From Sporothrix humicola (Eukaryota > Ascomycota > Sordariomycetes > Ophiostomatales > Ophiostomataceae): 64,000 nt of DNA. Below the pieces are notes generated by a model. It saw nothing but the letters and a program-made list of their open reading frames with translations. It did not search any database and was not told the DNA's origin. The translations under genes were made by a program, and so were the position numbers. Numbering within the stretch: the stretch's first letter is position 1; each line of letters begins with the position of its first letter. Shown one piece after another: positions 31,164 to 42,400 of this stretch. The stretch is taken from assembly GCA_021396245.1 (NCBI GenBank), contig WNYE01000082.1, forward strand, positions 124,001 to 188,000. Reading direction: 5' to 3'.

Positions 31164-32321
31164 GAGTATTTAGCAGTGTCAGGCAGAGTGTAAATAATGA
31201 TAAAGTGCTGCATATTTAAACCGAATGTTTCACTCAGTAATCTAGTAGCCTGAGAATGCTGTTTTGGATAAAAGTGGCACTTGTGCCCCGTAAATTTATT
31301 TTTTTTGTGGTATCTATTATCTGGTTTGATACAGTAAAACAGGTATTCGTCATATCGTTGATGGAGTCCCATAGAAAGAGAGACAAATAAAACAAAACAG
31401 GAAAATACAAAATCAAACGCTGGTCCGCCTCGGCCGTGCTGATAACAAGGTTGTATAATACACGGTTCTGGACACTCCCTTCACAGGTAAAGAACCAAAC
31501 ATTTGCCGGCCCGAAGCTGCCTACAGCCCAAAGCAAAACAATGCTTTTGAGAAGGCAGCTGTTCTCGACTGTCCGCCGTTCGAAACTCGTACCTGACAAC
31601 GACCGGCTGTTTCCTAAACACGCCTAGGAACCTGTTGGCTGCTCGGTGTGTCCGGGATAGTCATGGGTCGGGGTGTAAACCGAGCTTTGCTGTGTGATAG
31701 ACACTCATCTGCAGCTTTTAGGCGGTGACGGCGACGACAACTTCGCTCTGTGCTCTAGTCAGCGCTGTGTTTTAGGAGAAGTTAGTTTGACCATCTAAAA
31801 TTTGGTCCGCTTCCTTGTCTCTTTCTTTCCAATCCTTTTGATCTGTAATTTTTTTGGGCTTTTCAAAACTGTTGCTTTGCTCTGCCATTTTCCTGTTTTT
31901 CCTTTTAACTTTTTTTTTGTTGGTGCTTATTTTAGCACAGTGAGGTAGGTTATCACTTCAATCAGTTCACCTTGGTCGTAAGCCATTTTTAGTAAGTTTG
32001 CTGGACAGAAAGCTTCTGCTGGCAGGAAGAGGCAGCCGTATAAGTCCGGGTCTCTGCTTGAGACCGAGCGGAACGAGGGGTATCGGCCAGAGTGACGCCG
32101 TCAAATGATTCGCTTGTTGTTTCTGCTGTATATTATATTTTGTTTCGAATATCGTCATCGTCGGTTCGCTCGTTGTCCATCAAAACGAGGCCGGCGAAAA
32201 ATGAGGTATGGGAGTGAATGGACGTGGGGGTTCCTCTCTGAAGGGCCGTTCCGGTGGTGGAGGCGAGAGGAGTTGACTGTCATCGGAATATCGGGGCCGC
32301 TAAAGGCTGTCACAAGGCCCC
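31164..32321. other. Convergent 3' region between DML1 and the poly(A) polymerase gene
   Basis: T-rich in parts (31800-31930). No coding region supported; it should hold the 3' ends of both transcripts. Confidence 0.55.
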
Positions 32322-34484
32322 TCAACCTGCTGCAGCGGCTGCGACGTTACCAGAGCCGTTGGCTTGTGGCTGAACTGGTGCCTGTGACTGCTGGCGTTTC
32401 GATGGAGGTGCATTCGTCTCCTCCTGGGCATTTCGTTTCCTAGCACCGTTGGCAGAGGCGCCCGACGCATTACGACGGGCGCCGGGACGCTGCGGCCGTA
32501 CAGCCTTGACAGGCTTAACCTCGCCAGCCTCGAAGACATCATCTGGCAGGCCAAAGCTGGATGTGTTAGATGGGTTTGGTCTCGATTATAGAAGATGGAA
32601 TTCAAGGGAACAAGGGATCAGGGGGTCGCTTACTTGCGCACGTGCTGAATGCTCAAAGCACAGGTGCTGGACAGCTTGTCCTTGTACTTGTCCCAGGCAA
32701 AACAGAGTTCCTTAAATTCCTCCACCTGGTATGACAAGTCCAGAGATTTTGCTCCTAGATTTGGATTTTGGTCAGCACTGCTTCAATTTGGGGACAAAAG
32801 GTGAACGTGGCGGTAGACGTACCATCGACAAGCTCGATGCCGATATAGTGTGTCAATGTGAACACCTCGGTCGGCTTGAACGACTCGCCGTCGCCGTTTG
32901 CCTCTGCATCGGCGGTTTCGCCGTTGGCTTCGGTACTGGGAGCAGCAGCGGCCTCTCCCCCCTCTTCCTCAGGCTTCTTGAGATAGTCTAGGCTTCCATT
33001 ACGAACAGCCTCGACCTCCTCTTTGGTCTTGCAGAAATGTGTCCGTTCATAGCCCTTGTTGAACGCACGGGCTAGCGATATAGACTGGTGCCGCTCAAGA
33101 CCCTGCACAAGCACGCGCACCTTGGACTCGACAAAACCCGACCATACGTTCTGCGACTCCTTATCTGTGCTTGACGAGATGACAGAGATATAGTACTTGA
33201 AATCGGACGTGAAGAATGTGTGCTTGACAAACAGATCTTTCCAGGGCTGCCGTCCAGCCATGATCATCTGCGCGGTCTCCGAGGCTTGCTTGAGCTCTCG
33301 CTTGATAATGGCGAGGGAAGACTGCGAAATGTTGTATGTGGCGCACATGGATGGGTACGCGGGCGTGATAATCGGCATAATGTGGAACTGGTCGCCGCGG
33401 TAGACCTTGGGGTTCCAAACGCGCACGGGGAGAGGACCGTCCTCGATCGGCTTCAGCAGCACAGGGTTAGGCCAGGGCCACTGCAATATGATACTGAAGA
33501 ACTTGGACACGATGACAGCACCCGTCGCCTTGGGGTACAGCTGACACACACGCGCAACCATCATGGCCCACGCTACACCACCAGGGAAGCCCATGATGTT
33601 GGCGTAGATGGCGCGCCGCTGGGCCCAGAGCTTAATCGCACGGAGAGCATCGCGGAAAGTACGCTGTTCGGGCACGAGACTCAATATTTCGTCAGTGACA
33701 CGAGTACCGTTGACGGACCGCAGTTCCGGCTCATCCAGACCACGCAACAGGTTCGAGTCCTTGAGGCCCCAGCGCTCGTCGGCCGGAAGCTGAGTCAACA
33801 GGACACGCGAGAAGATAAGATCGATGCTGATGCCGGAGTACTCGAACTTGATGATAGGCACGAAGGCGTCTTCGACAGCAGTCAGGTCGGTAATCGCGCC
33901 TGGTGGCGACATGGACTGCAGCATCTCGGGAAAGTAGCGGAAGTAGTCCTCGCGCGTGACATATTTCGGCGCAACAACGAGGGTATCGATATCGGATCCG
34001 GGCATGTAGACACCAAGTCGAAAACTGCCGTACGTAAAAATCTTGGCCACGGCGTCTTTGGAGAGGGTCGGGTTGTCGGGAGCGCGTTCCTTGGCGACAC
34101 GCTTGACGAAAGCATCGGCAACAACTCGCAGCGAATCGAGGACTGTGTATCTGTTTGGAGAAGAGGCTGTTAGCAAGAAAAGAAAGCGAGCAAAAGAAAA
34201 AGAAGATGACCCCAAAAATTAAGCTCAACGGCTGACCCCGTCGCATTCCATCGACAAAAGCCATTTCTAGATGGCGATCCATCCCTCGAAATCGGACTCC
34301 GGCCATCCGATCCCGTCAGCTCCCAATCATCAAAATCTTACCGTTTCTGTGTCTCTGCCGTGCTCTCAAACGTCCCCTGATCTCTCAACTCTTCCAAAAG
34401 CGCGTCGGTAGCACGGCGTTGCTCCTCTGTCGGCATCTCGTTCGACAGTGGCGGCGTCACGCCGTACTGCTTTTCGTAACTCAT
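32322..34484 (-). CDS. pap1: Poly(A) polymerase
   Basis: Four exons in gene order: 34484-34342, 34150-32823, 32754-32634 and 32556-32322, giving 608 residues. Introns are 191, 68 and 77 bases. It adds the poly(A) tail to cleaved pre-mRNA in the nucleus. The nucleotidyltransferase core is clear: YGSFRLGVYMPGSDIDTLVV places the metal-binding Asp101 and Asp103, and FEYSGISIDLIFSR gives the third, Asp158, close to the yeast positions 100, 102 and 154. The central helical domain (RDALRAIKLWAQRRAIY, GFPGGVAWAMMVARVCQLYP) and the RNA-binding C-terminal domain follow. The last exon is disordered with basic clusters (ARKRNAQEE, PPSKRQQ) that fit a nuclear signal. Length is in the usual range of 550-650. 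Confidence 0.97.
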
Positions 34485-35402
34485 GGCAGGCGCGGGTGAG
34501 GATGGCGATGTTGCCGAGGCGAGGAAAAAAAGGAAAGGGGAGGGAGGGGGAAGAGAAAGAGAAAAAGGAGGTGAGGATCTGCCTGCAAATCGATAGGGGA
34601 TGGGGGCAAACAAACAAAACAGGACAAAACAGCGAGATAGGAAGGAGACAGAAAAGAAGCAGAAAAGAGAGAGGACGAGAGACAGCACAGAATGGAGAAG
34701 GCACGGACAAGCTAAGTTAGCCGGCGGATTCGAGTACACCAGTAGCTCCTTCCCTTTTTCTGCGGGAAAGCAAGAGCGCGTTTTTGTTCACAATTAAAGT
34801 GGGCCTGGAAAGAGGTTCCTGCATGGGACTGGCAAAAGCAGCGAAGATAGCGCGTCTTGTAGGTACCGAAAGTAGGGCTTCAGCGGGCGTCACGTGTGGA
34901 GGGCCTACCTTGGAGGCCTACAAGTACCATTCCTCGCCACTAAAGCAGCTGTGTAAATAGCGTTTGGAATTCCTGCCTGGCGTTTACATTGCAGTTGTTT
35001 CCCTTCAGATTGGTTGTAAATGACTGAATTTCATTTCCTTGGAGTTGCTATGATGTATGTATGAAATAGAGTGGTTCCTGCAGAGAAATACAAATGATAA
35101 GAGAAGAAGCATCCAACACCTATGAAAAAAATGAGAAAATTCAAAACGCCAGAAATATGCCCCTTCTGTGCCCCGTGGTATTGTTGAATGGCGATGATAA
35201 AAACGAACAGAAAAAGACCAAAAAAGGAAAGATAAAATAAGGGGAATAAACATAGAAGAGCACACAAAAAAGGTCACAAAATCAAACAAACATGGCACCT
35301 GCTGTACGCGGAGACATGCTACAAAAGCGCATGTCCGCGTTTCATCATCCCCGACCAGAGAAAACAGTGGCAAACGACGAACAGCTGTTACGAGACAGGT
35401 TC
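34485..35402. other. Promoter of the poly(A) polymerase gene and 3' flank of the septin-like gene
   Basis: Purine-rich at 34520-34690 (CT-rich leader in the sense of the polymerase gene). A CACGTG site lies at 34889-34894. No coding region supported. Confidence 0.55.
34889..34894. promoter_or_regulatory. CACGTG E-box upstream of the poly(A) polymerase gene
   Basis: Palindromic CACGTG about 405 bases before the start codon, flanked by TCACGTGTGG. Cbf1/bHLH-type proteins bind this core in fungi. Confidence 0.35.
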
Positions 35403-38219
35403 TTAGCGGTCACCGTTCCACAGCTTCGTCCACTCGCCCATGACCCAGCTGTACACCTGCAGGTGGTAGTTGTGCTTGGCCATCCACAGGGCCATGCCGC
35501 CGAGGACGCTCAGGCTGCCGAGCAATTCAAGGACGAGCATTCCACGAGCACGCAGGCCGGCCGATACCTCGAGCAGACCCAGTGGATCCTCGTGTGCTGA
35601 GAAAGACGACGACGACCAGGAGGCACTGTTCTTGCTCTTCTTTTTCCGGGCCAACTTGGCCTCTCTGGCGAGTTCTTTCTTTGTCTTGCTGACAACATCG
35701 CGCGCAGCGGGCGGGACTGCAACAAGTGTTCCGTCCTGGACACACTCGCTCAGACGTTCGGTGAGCCAGACGGCGCGTTCGTTGCGGGCGAGGTTCGCGT
35801 AATGGGTGCGCTCGTTGTCAAGGTTGCGCTGCAGCTCGGCGGCCCAGTTCGCAAGGCGGATCTGGGCGAGGTGCTCTTCGCGCTGCGTATGGTCGGTGAT
35901 GCGAGCGAGGGCAAACGACGACGGCGCACCGAGTGGCGTGGTCAGGACGCTAGGACGGCTACCGAGAGTGCCTGCACTGGGAAGGATTCCGAGCTCGTTG
36001 CCACTCAGGCCGAGAGGACGGTAGAGTGACTGTGGGCGCGAGGCCTGGCTGTTGCTGCTGTTGATGCTGCTGGTACCATCGGTCGAGTCGGACGGGCGCC
36101 GCCACTTGGCAAACTTTTGTGCGGCAGCATGGCGCAGCCGTGAGATGCCGTCGGGGCAGAACACTTGCTCGACTAGGGCTGCAAGGTCGGTTGGGACGAG
36201 GGGCTGGACGTAGTCGGGGCTCATGAGCAGGCTTGCGTCCATGACGTCGTGGTCGGAGCCGTTGGCGCTTGAAACGGCGTACGGCTGTGGGAGGCCCGAA
36301 GAAGATGCCAGAGTGAGTGCAAGATCCTGTGTTGCGGTTGGGACAGTAAAGACAAATGGCTTGATGTTCGCCTCGTGAAGCTGGCGGGCGATCTTCTCCT
36401 TTGCATCGGCCACATCCTTGTCAGTGCGCAGCGAGTCAGCCCTGGCGAGAACCGGGATGACGTTGGTCAGCGGTGTCAAGAGGCGCAGATATTCGATGTC
36501 GGCCGGCTTGAGGCTTCCAGAGATCATGTAGAATGCAACATCGACAGAGGTGCCGCCGTCGCCGCTGACAAGACCAACGAAATCTGCGTCGCTCAAGGAG
36601 TTGGTGCAGAGCTTCTTGAGATAGCCCTCCACATATTCGACGACTGGCATGATGCAATCCATGGTCTGGGAGGTTAGCATGACGTTTCGAGGAGATTCTG
36701 AAAGGCGTGTGTGTGAACTTACCGATGCGCACCGGGTAAAGCCTGGGGTGTCGACGAAGCAAATATTCCGGTCAAGCACATTATCGCCCAGGCTCTTTCT
36801 ACGTCGGATACCGCAACCCACGTCGCTGATTTCGTTCCACCATGTCGGGTATGGCTTGGTGCTGGCATAGATCTCGGTGATCTGGCTGGTGGATAGGTCT
36901 GGCCGGGACGACCGGGAGGACTTTCTGCGCGCGCGGACAGTGTTCTGGCCACCCTCGGGCACATTAGTATTAGTGCTGGTCGCTACAACGGTCGCTGCCG
37001 ACGACCGGCGTCTACCGGCATCGCTTAGGGAAAACGAAGTGGGCGTGACATGGTCGACATGGACAATATGCGGACAGGACTGCACGATGGCTTTGATGAG
37101 AGACGTTTTGCCGAGTCCCGAGTCACCAGCGATGAGCACCTTGAGCCGGCCCATGTTCTTGCCCGCTTCGGTGAAGGGCCGACGGCTCGGCATCTTGATG
37201 CTCGGCATGATCAGCTGCGGGGCACTGCCGCTGTCCATCATAATGCTGTCTGTAGTCGAGAGGCCGGCCGAGGATGCCCCAAGAAGGAATGACGCGGTTG
37301 CTGGCCCAGCAGCACCTGACCTAGGGTCTGTATGATGTTGGCCGGCTCTCCCCATGCTGTCCGTCGTGGCCATATCGCTGGCCGGCTCTGTACCACCTGT
37401 GATACCCGAGGCACTGATGCTCGGTCCAAAACTGAACCCGCCAGGTCCTCTCTCAAGGTCAAAGCTCGGATCGCGGCTTATCAGTCCATCGCCTCCAACA
37501 CTGCCGCCAAGTGAGGGATCGTCCATCATCAGCGAGCCACTGAGCGAGTCGCGCCGGGACGATGGACTGCTCATGGCTGACAACGAGGCAGGCCCGGGCG
37601 TGCCAAACAAACTGGTTGTCGTCGACTGCGAGAAGAGCGGAGAGAAGTTGGGCGGCAGGGCAGACGGATGATGGGAGGTTGTGATCGAATGGGCGTGTAC
37701 GTGGCGAGACTGGTGCTGTCGGGTAGCGTCAGGGGTGCTTGGGCGGGGAAACTGGGCCTTGTCCTTGTCGTCGTCGTCCGTTGTGTCTTCGACACGGTCT
37801 TGAAGCGGTCGTTGGGTCGAGGAAGACGGGCCACCGGAAGAGTTGGAGACGTGGGGAGCTTTGGCGGCACTCTGGGACGAACTGCCGGCTGCCGTGGCTA
37901 GTTTGTTGTGGGGGAAATGCCGTGCATTCTGGAGTGCTGCCTTGAAACTCTCGGGATCTCGCCCGGCCGCCTCGATGGCTGCGGCTTCCATGGCGGCGTC
38001 CACATCGTCTTCGTCGGCCAGAAAATACGTCATCATAGGGCTGGTCCCGGCCACACTGCCCGTACTGCTTACTCCGCCGTTTCCGCCGTTGGTACTGCTG
38101 CTGTTTCCGGGTTGTCCGGCCGAAAGAACATTTCCTCCGCTGGCCAGGGGGGTCGCCATTGCGTCGGAATCCGCGGCGGCGACGTGCCGCGGGCGCCCAA
38201 AGGCCTCGGAAGGCCGCAT
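35403..38219 (-). CDS. Septin-like GTPase with C-terminal membrane segment
   Basis: Two exons, 38219-36723 and 36665-35403, give 919 residues. The 57-base intron (GTAAGT, GCTAACCTCCCAG) is a multiple of three with no stop, so it is easily missed; spliced, the G-domain reads FVDTPGFTRCAS then TMDCIMPVVEYVEGY. A 360-residue Ser/Gly/Thr-rich N-terminal region precedes the GTP-binding domain: P-loop GDSGLGKTS near residue 365, VDTPGF as the switch II/G3 motif, and NVIPVLARAD, where septins have the (A/T)KAD G4 motif. The last 50 residues contain a hydrophobic segment (LVLELLGSLSVLGGMALWMA), preceded by a Lys-rich stretch. Classical septins have no such anchor, so this is a septin-related protein, not a core ring septin. 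Start: the ATG at 38219 is the first in frame. Confidence 0.87.
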   Translation of the reverse strand: MRPSEAFGRPRHVAAADSDAMATPLASGGNVLSAGQPGNSSSTNGGNGGVSSTGSVAGTSPMMTYFLADEDDVDAAMEAAAIEAAGRDPESFKAALQNARHFPHNKLATAAGSSSQSAAKAPHVSNSSGGPSSSTQRPLQDRVEDTTDDDDKDKAQFPRPSTPDATRQHQSRHVHAHSITTSHHPSALPPNFSPLFSQSTTTSLFGTPGPASLSAMSSPSSRRDSLSGSLMMDDPSLGGSVGGDGLISRDPSFDLERGPGGFSFGPSISASGITGGTEPASDMATTDSMGRAGQHHTDPRSGAAGPATASFLLGASSAGLSTTDSIMMDSGSAPQLIMPSIKMPSRRPFTEAGKNMGRLKVLIAGDSGLGKTSLIKAIVQSCPHIVHVDHVTPTSFSLSDAGRRRSSAATVVATSTNTNVPEGGQNTVRARRKSSRSSRPDLSTSQITEIYASTKPYPTWWNEISDVGCGIRRRKSLGDNVLDRNICFVDTPGFTRCASVSSHTRLSESPRNVMLTSQTMDCIMPVVEYVEGYLKKLCTNSLSDADFVGLVSGDGGTSVDVAFYMISGSLKPADIEYLRLLTPLTNVIPVLARADSLRTDKDVADAKEKIARQLHEANIKPFVFTVPTATQDLALTLASSSGLPQPYAVSSANGSDHDVMDASLLMSPDYVQPLVPTDLAALVEQVFCPDGISRLRHAAAQKFAKWRRPSDSTDGTSSINSSNSQASRPQSLYRPLGLSGNELGILPSAGTLGSRPSVLTTPLGAPSSFALARITDHTQREEHLAQIRLANWAAELQRNLDNERTHYANLARNERAVWLTERLSECVQDGTLVAVPPAARDVVSKTKKELAREAKLARKKKSKNSASWSSSSFSAHEDPLGLLEVSAGLRARGMLVLELLGSLSVLGGMALWMAKHNYHLQVYSWVMGEWTKLWNGDR

Positions 38220-39470
38220 GCTTGAGAGAGGGGTCGACAACTTGAGAACACGAGAAAGCACAAGGGTATGCGGCTCGTGGAACGGCGACGTCGAGAAGAG
38301 TTACATGCGCCGCGGACAAACGGGAAGAGTTTAGAGGATTCAAAAGAGTTGACGCGAGACAAGACACGACGATTCACGAGAATAGGAATGAGGGGAGAGG
38401 TGCCTGATGCGGCTAGAGTGGTGTCACGGAGAGAACTGGGGGGCCGTGCGATATGCGGCGTGGGAGAGCGTGGTGTCTTGCGTGAATAGACAGCGTTGGC
38501 AGATCATGAACAATCAAGACAGAAAATGAGTGAGGTTGAAGTTTACAAAAAGGAACAGAGTGACAGAGTGACGAGGTGAGAAAGAGGGACACGGGATGTA
38601 TCCTTTGGCATGTCCTAGAACGGAAACAGCCCAAGGGACAGGAGGAGCAGCAGGTTTGGGCCTTCCTCGTCTCCTTCCCCCTCACGTCCGTCCAAGATAA
38701 GGAGGCACGCGGTACAATAGTGGGCGATCTTACTATGGCAACTGCCAACAAATGGCGTAATAACGGTTGGGGATAGTGGGCAGGAGCGATACTAAACCTC
38801 AGGAGTCGAGATAGAAGGCGCTGAGGACGTGCCTTCTGCCCTATGAGATGGGTGGAACCCCGCCTTTTCCGCTCTGTCGTGTCGAGGAAGGGGGCGAATA
38901 TCAAGGGGCAGGCGCGTGAGCGAGATGGATTACAGAGGACGTCGTGGCCAGGCCCCGCTTTTATGCAGCGGACCGGACACCTAGTGACAGACCACAGTCC
39001 CCTGTGGGGGGTATCTTACATTGGGGCGTGTTAGTGACGACAGGACATACAGAGATACAGTGGGAGTAGCGCATGGCAAGGCAATTTGCTTAATCCTACA
39101 TAAGGCACATATGAATCAATACAAGGCACAAGCATAATTCAAATAACTAGACAGTTTTGTGTTCGAACGACCTCAGCTTTTATTTTTTATTATTATGAAT
39201 GAATCTATGTAATGCTCCGAATGCTTTTCTGGACAACTGTCCGTGTCCCCGATGATGCTTTTTGTCGCCTTCTTTTCCAGTTTGAGGCGCCCAATGCCCA
39301 AGAATGAATCCCACGATGAGATGCAGTAAAAATGCACAACAGAAAAAATAAAAGAGAAAAACAAGACAAGAAGAATACAGTGATACAGTGTAATGATATC
39401 ACGGGCTACACGCCCACGCCGGCCGGCCGTGGTATGCTGGCAGAGACTGAGCGGCCAAACCACCAGCTCC
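38220..39470. other. Promoter of the septin-like gene and 3' flank of the RBBP6-like gene
   Basis: No coding region supported. The first 400 bases left of 38640 are purine-rich on the plus strand, i.e. a CT-rich leader in the gene sense. Confidence 0.55.
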
Positions 39471-42400
39471 CTAGCGGTGGCTGTCGCGCTCGGACTCGCC
39501 GCGTCTCATGCGATCTGTTCCGGCGTCGTCTGTGACTACAGCCTCACCCCGGCGGCCCTTGCGCCGGTTTCGCCGTCCACTGCCGCTGCCCCCGCCGCCT
39601 CCACCGCCGAGGCTGTCGTCAAAGTCGTCCCGGCCGCGCTTTGAGCCGCTGACGAGACTTGAAATGCCGGCGCGTTTTTGGGCTTCTGCGGCCACACGCT
39701 CTCGTGTTCTTCTTTCACGCTCGGCGGCATATGGGTCGCTGCTGCCGGTACTGGCTGCTGCACCATTGGCTGCTTCTGCGCCATTGCTGTTGCCATCGCC
39801 ACGGTCTCGATCTCTCTCGCGATCTCTGTCCCGGTCGCGGCCACTTCTGTCCCGCCGATCGCTGCGGTCCTTATCCCGCCGGTCCTTGTGGTCCTTGTGG
39901 TCCTTGTGGTCTTTGTGGTCTTTGTCTTTGCCGCGGTCTCGGCTGCGGTCCCGGTCGCGGTGTCCACGGTCGCGATCACGGTCGCTATCTCTATCCCTAT
40001 GCGAGCGCCGGCGGTGATCGCGGTCCCGATCTCTCTCCCGATCTCTGTCTCTGTCGCGTTCTCTGTCGCGATCCCGCTCCCGGTCCCGATCACGGCTACG
40101 ATCGCGGTCCCGGTACTCGCGGTCACGTTTCTTATCCGTGTCGCGGTCGCGGTGGCTGCGGTGTCCACTGGACCGCCGAGACTCGTCCAGGGGAGACATT
40201 GAACGAGTGCGTGCTGCTGCATCGCCCGACGACGATTTGCCCGCGGCGGCCTCGGCGGCATCGCGCTTCTCCCGCTTGCGCCGGTTCTTGCGGCCACCAC
40301 GCGTCCTATTGCGCCGTGGCTGAGCACCAGTGCCTGCACCGCCGTCGATTTCGTTATCGTTGTCTTCCTGGCCGTCGGCGCCGTCTTCGGGGTGGTCAGG
40401 GTCTTCGAGGGCGATCGAGTCTCGGCCGTAGCTTGAACGCGACTCGGACCGGCCGCGGCCATTGGTGTCGTCGACGCCATCGTCCCAGTCATCGTGCTGC
40501 TCATAGTCAAGATCTGGGTTGTTGATAGCGCGCTTGTCGGCGGCCAGCATCTCCACGTTCTGAGTTGCTGAACCTTCGTCCGCTTCGTGGGCGGCAGACT
40601 TTTCTCTCTCGTGTCGGTCGCTGTGCCGGTCGCGAGTGTGGTCACGGTCACGGTCGCGGTCGCGCTCACGTTCTCTATCGCGGTCGCTGTGGCGGTGGCC
40701 GTTGCGGCGGTCGCGGTCCTTATCGCGGCCCCTATCGCGATCCCGATCCCGGTGGTCTCTATCCCGTTCACGGTCACGATCACGATCACGATCACGATCA
40801 CGATCACGATTACGATCACGATCACGGTCCCGGCTCCGGTCTCGACTACGCTCACGGCAGCGGCCGTGGTCCCTATCACGATCGCGCCGTTTTGTGCTGA
40901 TGGAGTTGCTGCGTGACCGGCCATGACCGCCACCGCCGCTGTGCTCAGTTGCCGGGCTATTTTGGCCAGAGCCATTGGCAGCGCCGTTGGGACGGTCGTC
41001 TGTCAGGAAGCCCCGAGCTCGGAGGTGCAGTGAGCTGGTGTTGGGCAGACCCTGGCGCATGGCTTTGGGCCCAGAGGGGGCATTAAGGGGCACATCCGGC
41101 GACGGGCCAGGACCGCGGGCAAACTGTCCCTGCGGGCCTTGAGCATGGGGTCCAAAGCCAACTGTATTGCTGTTCGGGAAGAACTGGTTCATATTGCGTG
41201 ATTCAAACACGGGAATTGACGCTGCAACGGTGCCATCGACGGACGGCTCTTGGGACATGCCATTTTGCACGACGCCATCTTCTAATGACTGCTTGACGCT
41301 TTCGGCGCCATCTTGGCTGTTGTTGGCCATGTCAGTGTCGTCGCCGTTGGCATTATCAGCATTTCCGCTGGCGTTAGTCTGGCCATCTGCCGTGCTGTCG
41401 CCGTTGCTGATGTTGTTGTTGCCGCTGCCATTGAAGCCGCTTGGTTCCTGCCCTTGCTGCTGGTCAAAGTTCTGGCCGTGGATCTGGTGGTTGTTGCTGT
41501 TCATGCCATTCATGCCGTTCATCCCGTTCATGCCGGGACCATAGCCATTGTCGTAATTGCCGTTGCCGTTGTTGTTGTAGAAGCCCCCACGGCCGCCGTT
41601 GAAATTGTTGTTGTAGAACCCGCGCCCACGGCCCCGCCCACGTCCAAAACCACGGTAATTATTGAATTGGTGTTGGTTCTGGTTCTGGTAGCCAAAGTTA
41701 CCCTGCTGATGCTGATTGTAGCTTTGGTTGAAGCCACCGTTATACGCTGACCCATAACCCCCGTTACCCATGCCTGAGGCATTCGAGTGATTGTGATTGT
41801 GATTGAAATTGTCTTGGCCGCCATTCCAACCTTGCTGCCCGCTGCCAAACCCGTTGCCCATCATGTTTGGAAACCCGCCATTCATAAACATGCCCTGCAT
41901 CGACGGATCCATGTTCATCCCAGGCATACCTATTTTGGTTCGTTAGTGGACGCTCATATTTTCTGGATATGATGAATATAGAGGTTTTGACTTACCCATC
42001 ATCGGAAACCCAAAGTTGCCGGGCATCATGCCGTTCTGCATGGCCATCATCATCTGTATCTGGTTCATGTCGCCGCCCATGCCGTTGGCCATGCCTGGGA
42101 AGCTGTTGTTGCCGCCCTGCATATTGAAGCCGTTCATGCCGTTTGCAGTGCCGGCGGCGACCTGGTTGCCTGCCTCGTCCGTGGCGGCGTCTTGGCCCTC
42201 ATTCTCGGCAGAGGGCGCTTGTTCAGCATCACCGTCGGCCATGGGCTCTGTGCCGTCGCCTTGTGCCGGCTCTGCTGTAGCGTTACCATCCTGTGATGCT
42301 GATGCTGCGTCTTCCGTCATCTTTTGCCGATTACGACATGTTAGCAAATGTACAATGTTCGGTGCCGTGCACGCGTTGCCCGTATTGTTCTGCGTCTGTT

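Noticed and set aside
40774..40826. Regular repeat as a possible CRISPR-like or satellite array
   Set aside because: It is a six-base coding microsatellite for Arg-Asp dipeptides with no spacers.
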